Part shown: piece by piece, positions 44,128-52,959 of the stretch
Layout: every line of letters starts with the position of its first letter
How positions within the stretch are numbered: position 1 is the first letter of the stretch
Source of the DNA: Armatimonadota bacterium
Lineage (GTDB): Bacteria > Armatimonadota > Fimbriimonadia > Fimbriimonadales > Fimbriimonadaceae
Direction of reading: 5' to 3'
NCBI GenBank assembly: GCA_018268375.1
Contig: JAFDWS010000006.1
Location: forward strand, 417,115-481,114
Length of the DNA: 64,000 nt
The notes under the pieces: model-generated
Databases searched by the model: none
What the model was told of the DNA's origin: nothing
Seen by the model: the letters and a program-made list of their open reading frames with translations, nothing else
Translations under genes and position numbers: made by a program

Positions 44128-44605
44128 TTCAGAAACCCTACAGAGGCTCGCGCTGGCACCACTGAACGGGTTCGCATTCAGAAAGGCAGCGATGGAAGCG
44201 TTGGCGACGATCCCGGGATACGATTGGTGCGGGATTTACGCCCTTGAGGATACGCAGCCCGGCGCGCCCCAAGAACTCGTTCTGGACGCGTATGTTGGTG
44301 CGGAGACCGATCACACCCGCATCCCGGTGGGCCGAGGTGTGTGTGGAACGGCGGTGGCTACGGGTGAGAACCAGATTGTCGACGATGTTCGGGCACTTGA
44401 CAACTATCTCTCGTGCTCTTTGGCGACGAAGTCAGAAATCGTCGTCCTGATTCGTCGCCCCCACGACCCGCTGTGCCCCGTCCGAACCCATGGCACAGAA
44501 ATCTTGGGACAGATCGACATCGACAGCCACCAACAAGCCCGATTCGACGAACGGGACGAACATTTCTTGACGGCGCTCGCCGCATTGATCGCGGAAAGGT
44601 GGTAA
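44108..44605 (+). CDS. GAF-domain protein of the free Met-(R)-sulfoxide reductase (fRMsr) type
   Basis: A 165-residue GAF domain. IPVGRGVCGTAV (Cys79) and YLSCS ... SEIVVLI (Cys103) match the two conserved segments of fRMsr, 24 residues apart as in the E. coli enzyme's Cys94 and Cys118. The third, more N-terminal catalytic-site Cys (E. coli Cys84) corresponds to His69 here. It is expected to reduce free methionine-R-sulfoxide via Cys103 and Cys79. It overlaps the preceding gene by 20 nt and ends an operon with the HTTM genes. Confidence 0.78.
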   Translation: METQSVSSETLQRLALAPLNGFAFRKAAMEALATIPGYDWCGIYALEDTQPGAPQELVLDAYVGAETDHTRIPVGRGVCGTAVATGENQIVDDVRALDNYLSCSLATKSEIVVLIRRPHDPLCPVRTHGTEILGQIDIDSHQQARFDERDEHFLTALAALIAERW

Positions 44606-44687
44606 GACTCCGACTCTCTGGCGAACCGCGGGCCGTTCGGCCCTCGTAAGTAACAGCAGAGGGTCAAACCAGGTTAAGGTAAGCAAG

Positions 44688-46610
44688 ATGCCAGGCACGT
44701 ACGAGCTCCTCAGCAAGGTGGTCCAACCGACCGACCTCCACGGGCTTGGCGACAAGGAGCTCGCCCAAGTCGCGACGGAAGTGCGTCAAGCCATCCTCGA
44801 CCACGTGAGCAAGACGGGCGGACACTTCAGCTCCAACCTGGGAACGGTCGAACTCACTGTCGCGATGTATGCGGCCTATTCGATCCCACCGGACAAGGTC
44901 GTGTGGGACACGGGCCACCAGGCTTATCCTCACAAGCTCTTGACCGGGCGCCTCGACCGTTTCGACACTCTTCGCAAGCACAAGGGCTTGAACGGCTTCC
45001 TGCGAAGGGACGAGCATCCCCTCGATTCGTTCGGCGCCGGGCACGCGGGAACAGCGATTTCAGCAGCCCTCGGCTTTGCCGCCGCACGCGACCGACTCGG
45101 GACAAAGGAGAAAGTCGTGGCTGTGACGGGAGACGCCGCGATCGCAAGCGGCATGAGCTGGGAGGCCCTCAACCACGCCGGTGAACTACAGACCGACCTG
45201 TGCGTCGTGCTCAACGACAACCGCATGTCGATCGCTCCCAACGTCGGTGCCCTCCACAACTATCTTGCCCGCCTCCGATCGAGGCCTGACTTCCAGGGCC
45301 TGGCGCGGACCGCCAAAAAGGTCATTGAGCGAATGCCCGGCCCAGCGACCCGCATCGCCGCAGGTTTGCGCCATGGCATCACCCACTATCTCGCCCCAGA
45401 AGACACCGGCACAATCTTCGAGGAGATGGGGTTCGAGTACATCGGCCCGGTCGACGGCCATGACCTTCCGACCCTCCTAGACGTCTTTCGCAAGGTTCGT
45501 GAGCTCGACTATCCGGTCTTTGTTCACGCGTTGACCGTCAAGGGTAAAGGGTACGAGGTGGCTGAGGGCGACGCGCGCAAGTGGCACGGGGTCGTGCCCT
45601 TCGATGTAGCAAGCTGCGAAATGCCGAAGAAGGGAGGAGCACCGGCCTATACACAGGTGTTCGGCCAGGCCATCGTCGAGCTGGCCCGCGAAGACGAGAA
45701 GATCGCCGCCATCACGGCCGCCATGCCCGACGGCACGGGCTTGAACGCCTTCGCAGCAGAGTTTCCCGACCGCTATTACGACGTAGGAATCGCCGAGCAA
45801 CACGCCGTGACTTTCGCGGCGGGCCTTGCCGCAGGCGGATTGAAGCCCTTCTGTGCCGTCTACTCCACGTTTCTTCAACGGGGGTTCGACCAGGTGTTGC
45901 ACGATGTCGCCTTGCAGAACCTACCGGTTCGCTTCGTCATGGACAGGGCAGGGCTCGTCGGCGACGATGGACCGACCCACCATGGCGTGTTTGACATCAG
46001 CTATCTGTCGCCGATCCCGAACATGGTGCTCGTCGCCCCTCGTGACGCCACCGAATTGAGGGAGATGCTCAGGTTCATGGCCGACTACGACGGTGGCCCG
46101 ATCGCCCTGCGTTACCCCAGGGGCACGGCCGAGGACGTGCTGCCCGAGGCTCGAACCCCGATCCAGATGGGCACCGCTGAAGTGCTCGGCTCTCCAGAGA
46201 GTGCCGATAAGCCCGCGACCGTCACCCTTGTTGCGATCGGCTCCATGGTTCAAGAGGCTTGGCGTGCAGCAGAGCTGCTGGCCGGCGAAGGAATTCGAGC
46301 CGTCGTGGTCAACGCCCGCTTCATCAAGCCCCTCGACAAAGAGACTTTCGCTCGCTTGGCCCGGGAGACCGGCCACATCGTGACAATGGAAGAGGGGCAG
46401 AGGACTGGCGGCTTCGGCCAGCAACTTCAAGATGAGCTCATCTCATCCGGCGTCACTGACTGCCGGTTCGACATCGTCGCCATCGGCGACCATTTTGTCG
46501 AGCATGGCGCTCAACCCATCATCCGTGCCGACGCCGGTCTTTCCGCCGAGACTGTCGTCAAGGTGGTCACCGGTCGGGCAGGCGCGAAGGCTCGTCAGAG
46601 CCTTGCCTGA
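44688..46610 (+). CDS. dxs: 1-deoxy-D-xylulose-5-phosphate synthase
   Basis: A 640-residue TPP enzyme condensing pyruvate and glyceraldehyde-3-P, first step of the MEP isoprenoid pathway. Conserved: HVSKTGGHFSSNLG, HQAYPHKLLTGR, the TPP motif GDAAIASGMSWEALN (GDG normally; Ala here at the third position), LNDNRMSI, AEQHAVTFAAG and DRAGLVGDDGPTHHG. AAGG sits 8 nt before the ATG. It ends 0 nt from the convergent 132-residue gene. Length and motif order are normal. Confidence 0.97.
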   Translation: MPGTYELLSKVVQPTDLHGLGDKELAQVATEVRQAILDHVSKTGGHFSSNLGTVELTVAMYAAYSIPPDKVVWDTGHQAYPHKLLTGRLDRFDTLRKHKGLNGFLRRDEHPLDSFGAGHAGTAISAALGFAAARDRLGTKEKVVAVTGDAAIASGMSWEALNHAGELQTDLCVVLNDNRMSIAPNVGALHNYLARLRSRPDFQGLARTAKKVIERMPGPATRIAAGLRHGITHYLAPEDTGTIFEEMGFEYIGPVDGHDLPTLLDVFRKVRELDYPVFVHALTVKGKGYEVAEGDARKWHGVVPFDVASCEMPKKGGAPAYTQVFGQAIVELAREDEKIAAITAAMPDGTGLNAFAAEFPDRYYDVGIAEQHAVTFAAGLAAGGLKPFCAVYSTFLQRGFDQVLHDVALQNLPVRFVMDRAGLVGDDGPTHHGVFDISYLSPIPNMVLVAPRDATELREMLRFMADYDGGPIALRYPRGTAEDVLPEARTPIQMGTAEVLGSPESADKPATVTLVAIGSMVQEAWRAAELLAGEGIRAVVVNARFIKPLDKETFARLARETGHIVTMEEGQRTGGFGQQLQDELISSGVTDCRFDIVAIGDHFVEHGAQPIIRADAGLSAETVVKVVTGRAGAKARQSLA

Positions 46611-47009
46611 TCAAGTCCTGGCCATGCGCGGAGTGCGCGGCTCATCTTGCTTCGGCGTCCAACGCTGAAACTCCTGGTCATGGAGCTCGAAGACGACAAC
46701 GGGCCGAATCTCGAACTGATAGGGCACCTTCTTGAAGATCGCTCCCCGAGAGACGAGGTTGGGCAGCGTGCATTCCTCTCCTGCCAGCAGAGGGCCAATA
46801 GCCACTCGGAACTCGCACGTTTGGTCGCGGACCTCTGATCTCAGCGTAGCTCGGCGGTCCACGCCGATCGGCGCACGGTCCAGAAAGTTGCCGAGCCCGT
46901 CCCAGAGATAGGCATGCAATGACGGAGGCGAGACTCCGGAACAGTCGGCCATCACGCTGGCGACCTGGATCCGAAGCTCCCTCCCGGAATGTGTTGGGTG
47001 AAGAAACAT
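46611..47009 (-). CDS. Hypothetical beta-rich protein
   Basis: A 132-residue protein, family unknown. Strand-like segments (LRIQVASVMAD, FRVAIGPLL, FEIRPVVVFELHD) suggest a beta-sandwich. There is no signal peptide or TM. AAGGTG lies 6-12 nt upstream of ATG 47009. Its stop abuts the dxs stop directly. The AT-rich gap of 221 bp upstream (47010-47230) holds its promoter and that of nadA. Confidence 0.6.
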   Translation of the reverse strand: MFLHPTHSGRELRIQVASVMADCSGVSPPSLHAYLWDGLGNFLDRAPIGVDRRATLRSEVRDQTCEFRVAIGPLLAGEECTLPNLVSRGAIFKKVPYQFEIRPVVVFELHDQEFQRWTPKQDEPRTPRMART

Positions 47010-47053
47010 GGCAGTTCACCTTGATTTACTCCAATCTGATCCCAACTGTTAGT

Positions 47054-47069
47054 ACGATTTCTAAATCGT
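47054..47069. promoter_or_regulatory. Perfect inverted repeat upstream of nadA
   Basis: ACGATTT, CT, AAATCGT: 7-nt perfect arms with a 2-nt spacer, flanked on both sides by GTTAGTA (47049 and 47068), giving direct repeats overlapping the palindrome. It lies in an AT-rich gap between divergent genes (46611 minus and nadA plus). Candidate operator. Confidence 0.45.
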
Positions 47070-47230
47070 TAGTATCGAGCGTCATATGTGAACGTGATAC
47101 AAATAAGGTGGATACTTGATGATCAGTTTCAACGAACTATTTGTCTTTCCAGACGTCCTCGGTGCTTCCCCGGCCCGGGCCGCGCGAACTGCGAGACGGT
47201 CTGCGGGGTTTAATCTGAATAAGGGACAAT

Positions 47231-48352
47231 ATGCTTCAGGTTCCGCTTCCCGTGGAGTACACGAGACTGACCGACGAAGAGGTCTGCGCCCGGATTAGGG
47301 CCGCCAAGGATCGCCTGGGAAGCAAGGTTGTGATCCTGGGCCACCACTATCAGCGCGACGAGATCATCGAGCACGCCGACTACCGGGGCGACAGCTACAA
47401 ACTGGCCCAGCACGCTCGGGAGCACCCAGAGGCCGACTTCATTGTTTTCTGCGGAGTGCACTTCATGGCCGAAAGTGCCGACATCCTCAAGCCCGGCGCA
47501 CAGAAAGTCATCTTGCCCAACCTGGCTGCAGGATGCTCGATGGCCGATATGGCCAACATCTTCCAAGTCAGGCGTTGCTGGAAGCAACTGGAGGAGACGC
47601 TCGGCAGTGATATTCGCGTCGTCCCCGTCACCTACATTAATTCGGCTGCGAACCTGAAAGGGTTCGTCGGTGAGCACGGAGGAACGGTGTGCACCAGCAC
47701 GAACGCACCTGCCGCGATCTCCTGGGCACTCAACGAAGGCGATCGAGTGCTCTTCTTCCCAGACCAGCACCTGGGAAGGAACACGGCCTGGGCGATGGGC
47801 TACGACCCCGAGTCCGACATGTGCGTTTGGGATCCCTTCAAGCCGCTCGGCGGCAACACGCCGGAAAAGCTCAAGGCCAGTAAGTTCATCCTCTGGAAGG
47901 GGCACTGCAGCGTCCACAAGAGATTTACGCTCGAACAAGTAGAACGGGCCCGGGCCGATCATCCTGGAATCCGCGTCGTGGTTCATCCGGAGTGTGAGAT
48001 CGATGTCGTTCGGGCTGCCGATGAGTACGGATCGACCGAGTTCATCCTCAACGCAATCGAAAAGGCAGAGCCGGGGACAAAATGGGCGGTCGGAACCGAG
48101 ATCAACCTCGTCAGCCGCATCGCAAAGGAGAATCCGGATCGGTTCGTCATGTGCCTCGACCCTCAGATCTGCCCTTGCTCGACCATGTACCGCATCCACC
48201 CCACATTCCTGTGTTGGGTGATGGACAGCTTGGCGGAGGGCCACGTTGTCAACCAGGTGACGGTTCCTGACGACGTCGCACGTTGGGCTCGGATTGCCCT
48301 CGAACGCATGTTGCAGGTCGGCCAAGTACCGGCCGCTCAGCACGTCGACTAA
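47231..48352 (+). CDS. nadA: Quinolinate synthase
   Basis: A 373-residue Fe-S enzyme making quinolinate from iminoaspartate and dihydroxyacetone phosphate in NAD synthesis. Conserved parts are ILGHHYQRDEI, FCGVHFMAE (cluster Cys), VHPECE (second Cys) and CPCSTMY (third Cys). The motif set matches NadA, and the length fits the longer class. NadB and NadC are not in the window. The stop shares CTAA with the convergent lon stop. Confidence 0.96.
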   Translation: MLQVPLPVEYTRLTDEEVCARIRAAKDRLGSKVVILGHHYQRDEIIEHADYRGDSYKLAQHAREHPEADFIVFCGVHFMAESADILKPGAQKVILPNLAAGCSMADMANIFQVRRCWKQLEETLGSDIRVVPVTYINSAANLKGFVGEHGGTVCTSTNAPAAISWALNEGDRVLFFPDQHLGRNTAWAMGYDPESDMCVWDPFKPLGGNTPEKLKASKFILWKGHCSVHKRFTLEQVERARADHPGIRVVVHPECEIDVVRAADEYGSTEFILNAIEKAEPGTKWAVGTEINLVSRIAKENPDRFVMCLDPQICPCSTMYRIHPTFLCWVMDSLAEGHVVNQVTVPDDVARWARIALERMLQVGQVPAAQHVD

Positions 48353-50691
48353 GCCTGACCGTTCAAAGCGATAGCCAGTGCCTCGCTGGCGTCCGCCACC
48401 GGATGGAAGGAGAGGTCTCGTTTCACGATGTCCGGAAGATCATCAATGTCCCTGAGGTTCTCCTCGGGCAGGACGACGTGCCGTATGCCCGCCCGATGGG
48501 CCGCGAGCACTTTCTCACGGACTCCCCCGACCGGCAACACCTTCCCTCTCAAAGTCACCTCGCCGGTCATCGCCACGTCCCGTCTCACGGGGCGACCACT
48601 GTATGCGCTCACCAGCGCGGTCAGGATCGTCACCCCCGCCGAGGGCCCGTCTTTGGGCACGGCGCCTTCCGGAACATGGACGTGGAGGTCGTAGCGGAAC
48701 TCGCCGGTGCCATATTTGGCCTGGTTGGCCCGCAAATAAGTCATGGCGGCAAGAGCAGACTCCTTCATGACGTCGCCAAGGGAACCTGTCAGTCGGACCT
48801 GAGGCTGATCGCCGAACGGTGCCGACAGTGCGACCTCGATCGAAACAATGTCGCCTCCAAACTCGCTGTATACGAGCCCTGTCGCGGTGCCGACCTCGTT
48901 CTTCCTCCCCCTGACGCCGTACCGGAACTTTGGCTTGCCCAGCATCTCAACAAGCGTGTCCTTGTTGACAACGACGGACCGGGCCTCGCCCTCTGCAATT
49001 CGACGAGCAGCCTTTCGGCAGACGGTCGCGATCTCCCTCTCCAAGGAGCGCACACCCGACTCTCTCGTGTACTCACGGACCAGATCCTCGAGCGTGGCTT
49101 TGGGAATCTTCACCTGACTCTTAGACAGGCCGTGCTCGGCTGTCTTCTTCGGCACTAAATAGCGCGAAGCAATCGTGAGTTTCTCCTGCTCCGTGTAGCT
49201 GGGGAACCGAATGACCTCCATGCGGTCCCTTAAGGCCGCCGGCACGTTTTCGATCAAGTTAGCGGTTGCGATGAACATGACCGCGGACAGGTCGAAAGGA
49301 ACCTCGACGTAGTGGTCGCTGAAGAGACTGTTCTGCTCGGGGTCGAGGGCCTCCAGCAAGGCGGACGTCGGATCTCCGCGGAAGTCGTATCCCATTTTGT
49401 CGATCTCGTCGAGCATGAAGACTGGGTTCTTCGTGCCACAGGATTTGATCCCCTGGATGAGCCGCCCCGGCATGGAGCCGATATAGGTTCGGCGGTGGCC
49501 CCGAATCTCCGCTTCGTCGCGGACTCCCCCCAACGAGATGCGGTGGAACTGGCGCCCGAGCGCCTCAGCGATCGACCGGCCGATGCTGGTCTTGCCGACA
49601 CCAGGGGGCCCCACGAAACAAAGAATCGGGCCCCGGATCGAATGGGAGAGCTGCCGAACGGCCAAGAAGTCGACAATGCGGTCCTTCACTTGCGCCAGCC
49701 CGCAATGGTCGCGCTCGAGGATCGCGGCCGCTTTCTTGACGTCGATTTGATCCGTGCTCGTCACGTCCCATGGCAGCGAGGCCAACCACTCCAGATAGTT
49801 GCGGATCACCATTCCCTCGGGAGAGCTGGACGGCGCCTTTTCGAGCCGGCGCAACTCGGTCATCGCTCGGTCGAGGGTGTCCTCGGGCATTCCTGCTGCC
49901 TCGAGCTTGCGTTTGAACTCGACTCCCTCGTCGCTTAGTGTCTCACCGCCCGAAAGTTCGCTCTGAATCGCCTTGAGCTGCTCGCGCAGGTAGTACTCGC
50001 GCTGACTCTCGCCCAGCTCTTTCTCGACCTTCGAGCGGAGGCTCGCTTGAAGCTCAAGCAGCTGTTTTTCACGGGCCAAGATCGTCACCAAGCGCTCAAG
50101 CCGTGTCGCTACGTCCGACTCCTCCAAGAGGCCCTGCTTGACCGCCGCGACGGTCGGAAGGTGGTGGGACAAGAGGTCGACCAAGTGCCTCGGGCTCTCA
50201 ACGCCGGACACGGTCTCGATCACCTCCGGGGGCGCGGGCATGCCAAGCGCGACCGCCTGCTGGAACGACGACGCCGCCTCCCGGGCCATGGCCTCTGCGT
50301 CAGGCGCATCCGTATCAATCTCTTCGACAAGGCTGAACTCTGCCGAAAAGGAACCGCCCCGGTAAGTCAGCTTGGTCACCCGCGCTCGCGCCAAACCGCG
50401 CAACACGATGCGCATGGTTCCATCGGGCAGGGGCAGGACATGCAGCACTTCGCTGAGAGTGCCGACCTCGTAAAGCTCGTCTGTCCTCGGCTCGTCGATC
50501 GTTTGGTCCCGCTGGCCGATCACGAGGGTTTCCCGGTCCCCCTTGAGAGCCTGCTGCAAAGCTTTGACCGACATTTCTCGACCGATCAAGATCGTTTGAA
50601 TGACGCCCGGGAAGTGGACGGTGTCCCGGACGGGGAGCACCGGTGCCTTGACGAACGACCTTTCCTGAACGGACTTCTGGCGACGTGCCAT
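48349..50691 (-). CDS. lon: ATP-dependent Lon protease (LonA type)
   Basis: A 780-residue enzyme. An N-terminal Lon substrate-binding region runs to about 200 (VLPVRDTVHFPGV), then comes the AAA+ domain with Walker A GPPGVGKTSIG (about 360) and Walker B (FMLDEIDKM). The Ser-Lys protease domain has the catalytic Ser in DGPSAGVTI (about 683) and Lys in VGGVREKVLAA (about 726). It degrades misfolded and regulatory proteins in the cytosol. The GbsR-like gene lies upstream with a 15-nt gap, so the two are likely co-transcribed. Confidence 0.97.
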   Translation of the reverse strand: MARRQKSVQERSFVKAPVLPVRDTVHFPGVIQTILIGREMSVKALQQALKGDRETLVIGQRDQTIDEPRTDELYEVGTLSEVLHVLPLPDGTMRIVLRGLARARVTKLTYRGGSFSAEFSLVEEIDTDAPDAEAMAREAASSFQQAVALGMPAPPEVIETVSGVESPRHLVDLLSHHLPTVAAVKQGLLEESDVATRLERLVTILAREKQLLELQASLRSKVEKELGESQREYYLREQLKAIQSELSGGETLSDEGVEFKRKLEAAGMPEDTLDRAMTELRRLEKAPSSSPEGMVIRNYLEWLASLPWDVTSTDQIDVKKAAAILERDHCGLAQVKDRIVDFLAVRQLSHSIRGPILCFVGPPGVGKTSIGRSIAEALGRQFHRISLGGVRDEAEIRGHRRTYIGSMPGRLIQGIKSCGTKNPVFMLDEIDKMGYDFRGDPTSALLEALDPEQNSLFSDHYVEVPFDLSAVMFIATANLIENVPAALRDRMEVIRFPSYTEQEKLTIASRYLVPKKTAEHGLSKSQVKIPKATLEDLVREYTRESGVRSLEREIATVCRKAARRIAEGEARSVVVNKDTLVEMLGKPKFRYGVRGRKNEVGTATGLVYSEFGGDIVSIEVALSAPFGDQPQVRLTGSLGDVMKESALAAMTYLRANQAKYGTGEFRYDLHVHVPEGAVPKDGPSAGVTILTALVSAYSGRPVRRDVAMTGEVTLRGKVLPVGGVREKVLAAHRAGIRHVVLPEENLRDIDDLPDIVKRDLSFHPVADASEALAIALNGQA

Positions 50692-50706
50692 GGACTGGCC
50701 TGAACC

Positions 50707-51276
50707 TTACCCTCGGCGGCCCAGCGGTGACGCCCCGCCGGATTCCTTGAAAAGGGCCATCGCTTGGCGGAAGGACTCGTCAGAGGAGAACACCTCCTCG
50801 TAGACCCTGTCGATTGCGGCAAAGATGAAGAGGAGGTCGGTCAGGCGCGATCGAAATCGCACGGCTTCGTCAGACTGGTCCTCTTCTGGAACCATCGCCA
50901 GGCATTCCCTGATCGCGGCCACCGTCGGATCCAGCTCGCGCCGCTTACGCTCTCTGACCACCCTGGCGAACATCTGAAGGATGTCGCCGTCGCTTTGGTA
51001 CGTGTCCTTTCGGTCTCCAGGCTTCCGCAGGCGCCTAATAATCCCCCAGTCGATCAAGTCACGCAGGTTCATGCTCGCGTTGCCCCGGCTAATATGCAAC
51101 TGGTCGATCAGTTCTTCGACAGTTGTGGGCTCGCCCGTGCAAAGAAGCAGGGCATGGATCTGAGCCATGGTGCGGTTTATGCCCCAGCTCGAACTCATGC
51201 GGCCCCACTCAAGGACGAACCGCTCTTGTGCCTCGGATGTCTTGGAGCGCTCGTTGGATTCCGGTTCGAACGGCAT
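50707..51276 (-). CDS. GbsR/MarR-like HTH regulator upstream of lon
   Basis: A 189-residue protein; ATG 51276 is chosen over a TTG at 51306. A MarR/GbsR-type winged helix (about 35-100) has IHALLLCTGEPTTVEELI, QLHISRGNASMNL and WGIIRRLRKPGDRKDTY. The following helices are C-terminal dimerisation elements. GbsR-type regulators respond to small molecules such as choline, but no osmolyte genes are near. It is 15 nt from lon and presumably controls it or itself. Start uncertain. Confidence 0.78.
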   Translation of the reverse strand: MPFEPESNERSKTSEAQERFVLEWGRMSSSWGINRTMAQIHALLLCTGEPTTVEELIDQLHISRGNASMNLRDLIDWGIIRRLRKPGDRKDTYQSDGDILQMFARVVRERKRRELDPTVAAIRECLAMVPEEDQSDEAVRFRSRLTDLLFIFAAIDRVYEEVFSSDESFRQAMALFKESGGASPLGRRG

Positions 51277-51362
51277 TTCTGCCACTGATTTTACGGGAAA
51301 GTGCAAAACAAGGGGGCGCTAGGCTCGCTTGAGTTCGACAAGCCACCGACAATCACACACGG

Positions 51363-52001
51363 ATGACCAGGATCAGCCCTCGGGAGTATGTCGGCACGCG
51401 CGCGCGGTTAGCGGGCGTGGCGGATGGTGCCGAGCTCGCGGGCTGGATCGAGGAGGTCTCGGCGGACAAGCTCTGCGTCTTGATCCCTATCTGCTCGCGT
51501 GCGGGCATCGGAGACCAATTCAGACTCGAAATGATCGGGAAGAGCTCGGTCGCGACCGTGGACGTCACTCTTGAGAAGCTCGTTCAATTCGATGCCGCGC
51601 TCGGCGCGCAGGTGATTGGTAACAACGCCGTCATCCTGGAGTCGGAATGGGTTTGCGGCCACTTCGCGGTCCTCGACGAGCCCGAGGTCACCCAGACCGC
51701 GGTCCCCTTCCGATGTATGGTGAATGCCGTCACGGCAAGATTGAAGACGGGTTCAGGAGAGGTCGACTGTCTCATCCGCGACGTCTCCAATACCGGCTTC
51801 GGAATGACGTTGACCGAGACTCTCGAGACCGGGAGCCAACTTGAATTTGTCGTCGAGGCTCCGGTCGCGTCAATTCGGGGAGAGGGCAGCGTGCAATATT
51901 GTCGGCCCTGGCGCGACACAGGCTACCGGGCCGGGGTCAAGATCACCCGAATTGACCGGCTCGACCGACCAAGATGGGAGCAGTACGTGGCGGGGGCCTG
52001 A
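51363..52001 (+). CDS. PilZ-domain protein (first of three)
   Basis: A 212-residue protein. The C-terminal half holds a PilZ-like domain with RDVSNTGFGM (D/NxSxxG motif), but the upstream RxxxR is only weakly matched (residues near 110-125). The N-terminal half is a strand-rich domain related in layout to the YcgR-N type. It may sense c-di-GMP with reduced affinity. Its stop overlaps the ATG of the next PilZ gene (TGATG). Confidence 0.72.
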   Translation: MTRISPREYVGTRARLAGVADGAELAGWIEEVSADKLCVLIPICSRAGIGDQFRLEMIGKSSVATVDVTLEKLVQFDAALGAQVIGNNAVILESEWVCGHFAVLDEPEVTQTAVPFRCMVNAVTARLKTGSGEVDCLIRDVSNTGFGMTLTETLETGSQLEFVVEAPVASIRGEGSVQYCRPWRDTGYRAGVKITRIDRLDRPRWEQYVAGA

Positions 52002-52585
52002 TGCACAGCTATCCTGCCTGGGAATCGAGCTTAAGGGGAACCAGGGTGCGCTTGCAGCGGGTCCGAGACGCGCGGTTTTTTGGCGGCTGGACGGTCGATT
52101 ACAACGGACGACAGATCGTCGTCGACACCGTACACGCTCAAGACCTCCAGGAAGGCGACCAGTTCCTGATCCAGATGTACGGCAAAGAGGACAAAACCAT
52201 GTACTCGGCCGTCTGCACGTCCCTCGGACGGGATTGGGCAAAATTCGACGTCCAGGACTCGCCTCGCCCCTTCCTCGTGCAAGAAGACGTGCGCCTAAGG
52301 CTCCAACTCTTTGCCAAGCTCACCCACGAAGGCTTTACTTACGAAGTGGACGTCATGGACGTCGGCCCCAACGGCGTCGGCGTCTGCGGCCCGCTTGACC
52401 TTCAGAAGGGCGACACGGTCGAACTGGCGGTCGATACACCCAGCGGGCAAGTGGACATGGTCGGAAAGGTGCGGTACTGCATCGACTCCGGATCGCCGTT
52501 CTGCCATCGCATCGGTCTTCAGACCGAAATCAGCGACCGGCTCCAAAAGAGCTGGTGGAAGGATCTTTTCCGGGACGTTGCCTGA
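52001..52585 (+). CDS. PilZ-domain protein (second of three)
   Basis: A 194-residue protein with the same two-part layout as its neighbour. The PilZ region reads VRLRLQLFAK ... MDVGPNGVGV, where the usual DxSxxG is DVGPNG and RxxxR is imperfect. Degenerate motifs suggest lost or altered c-di-GMP binding. It starts on the last base of the preceding stop, so it was probably made by gene duplication and remains coupled. It ends directly before the convergent ferredoxin gene. Confidence 0.7.
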   Translation: MHSYPAWESSLRGTRVRLQRVRDARFFGGWTVDYNGRQIVVDTVHAQDLQEGDQFLIQMYGKEDKTMYSAVCTSLGRDWAKFDVQDSPRPFLVQEDVRLRLQLFAKLTHEGFTYEVDVMDVGPNGVGVCGPLDLQKGDTVELAVDTPSGQVDMVGKVRYCIDSGSPFCHRIGLQTEISDRLQKSWWKDLFRDVA

Positions 52586-52834
52586 TCAACCGCCCGACAG
52601 TTCCTTCGCTTTGACCTTGTTCTTCTCGATGTAGTCTTTCCAGGTCGGTGGCACGTCAGTGTCCACGAAGATGGCTGAGACCGGGCACTCCGGCTCACAG
52701 AGGCCGCAATCGATGCACTCGTCAGGATGGATGTAGACCATGTCGTCGCCCTCGTAAATACAGTCGACGGGGCAGACAGTCATGCAGGACTTGTCCTTGA
52801 CGCCAATGCAGGGCTCGGTCACGACGTAGGGCAT
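52586..52834 (-). CDS. FdxA-type 7Fe ferredoxin
   Basis: An 82-residue electron carrier. Cysteines sit at 9, 17, 21 (CxxxxxxxCxxxC, then P; [3Fe-4S] side), 25, and 40, 43, 46, 50 (CxxCxxCxxxCP; [4Fe-4S] side). This is the FdxA-type pattern with an acidic [14 protein letters not shown] linker. It serves as a low-potential cytosolic electron donor. The partner is unknown. It lies between the PilZ pair and the A-type Fe-S carrier gene. Confidence 0.93.
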   Translation of the reverse strand: MPYVVTEPCIGVKDKSCMTVCPVDCIYEGDDMVYIHPDECIDCGLCEPECPVSAIFVDTDVPPTWKDYIEKNKVKAKELSGG

Positions 52835-52959
52835 ACGATGGCGAGTCTACTCTTCCCCGGGCCCTGGGCCCAATGATCCTCGCAACCGTACGGTTGGCCT
52901 AATGTTACGGCAGACCTGTGGCACAATGAATTCAGGGTCACGGCCCCTTACGGTGAAAG

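Noticed and set aside
47116..47298. 60-codon frame before nadA
   Set aside because: It overlaps the nadA start and its composition is not protein-like; nadA at 47231 explains the coding.
47210..48343. 377-codon minus-strand frame
   Set aside because: Fully antisense to nadA, whose cysteine motifs are clear.
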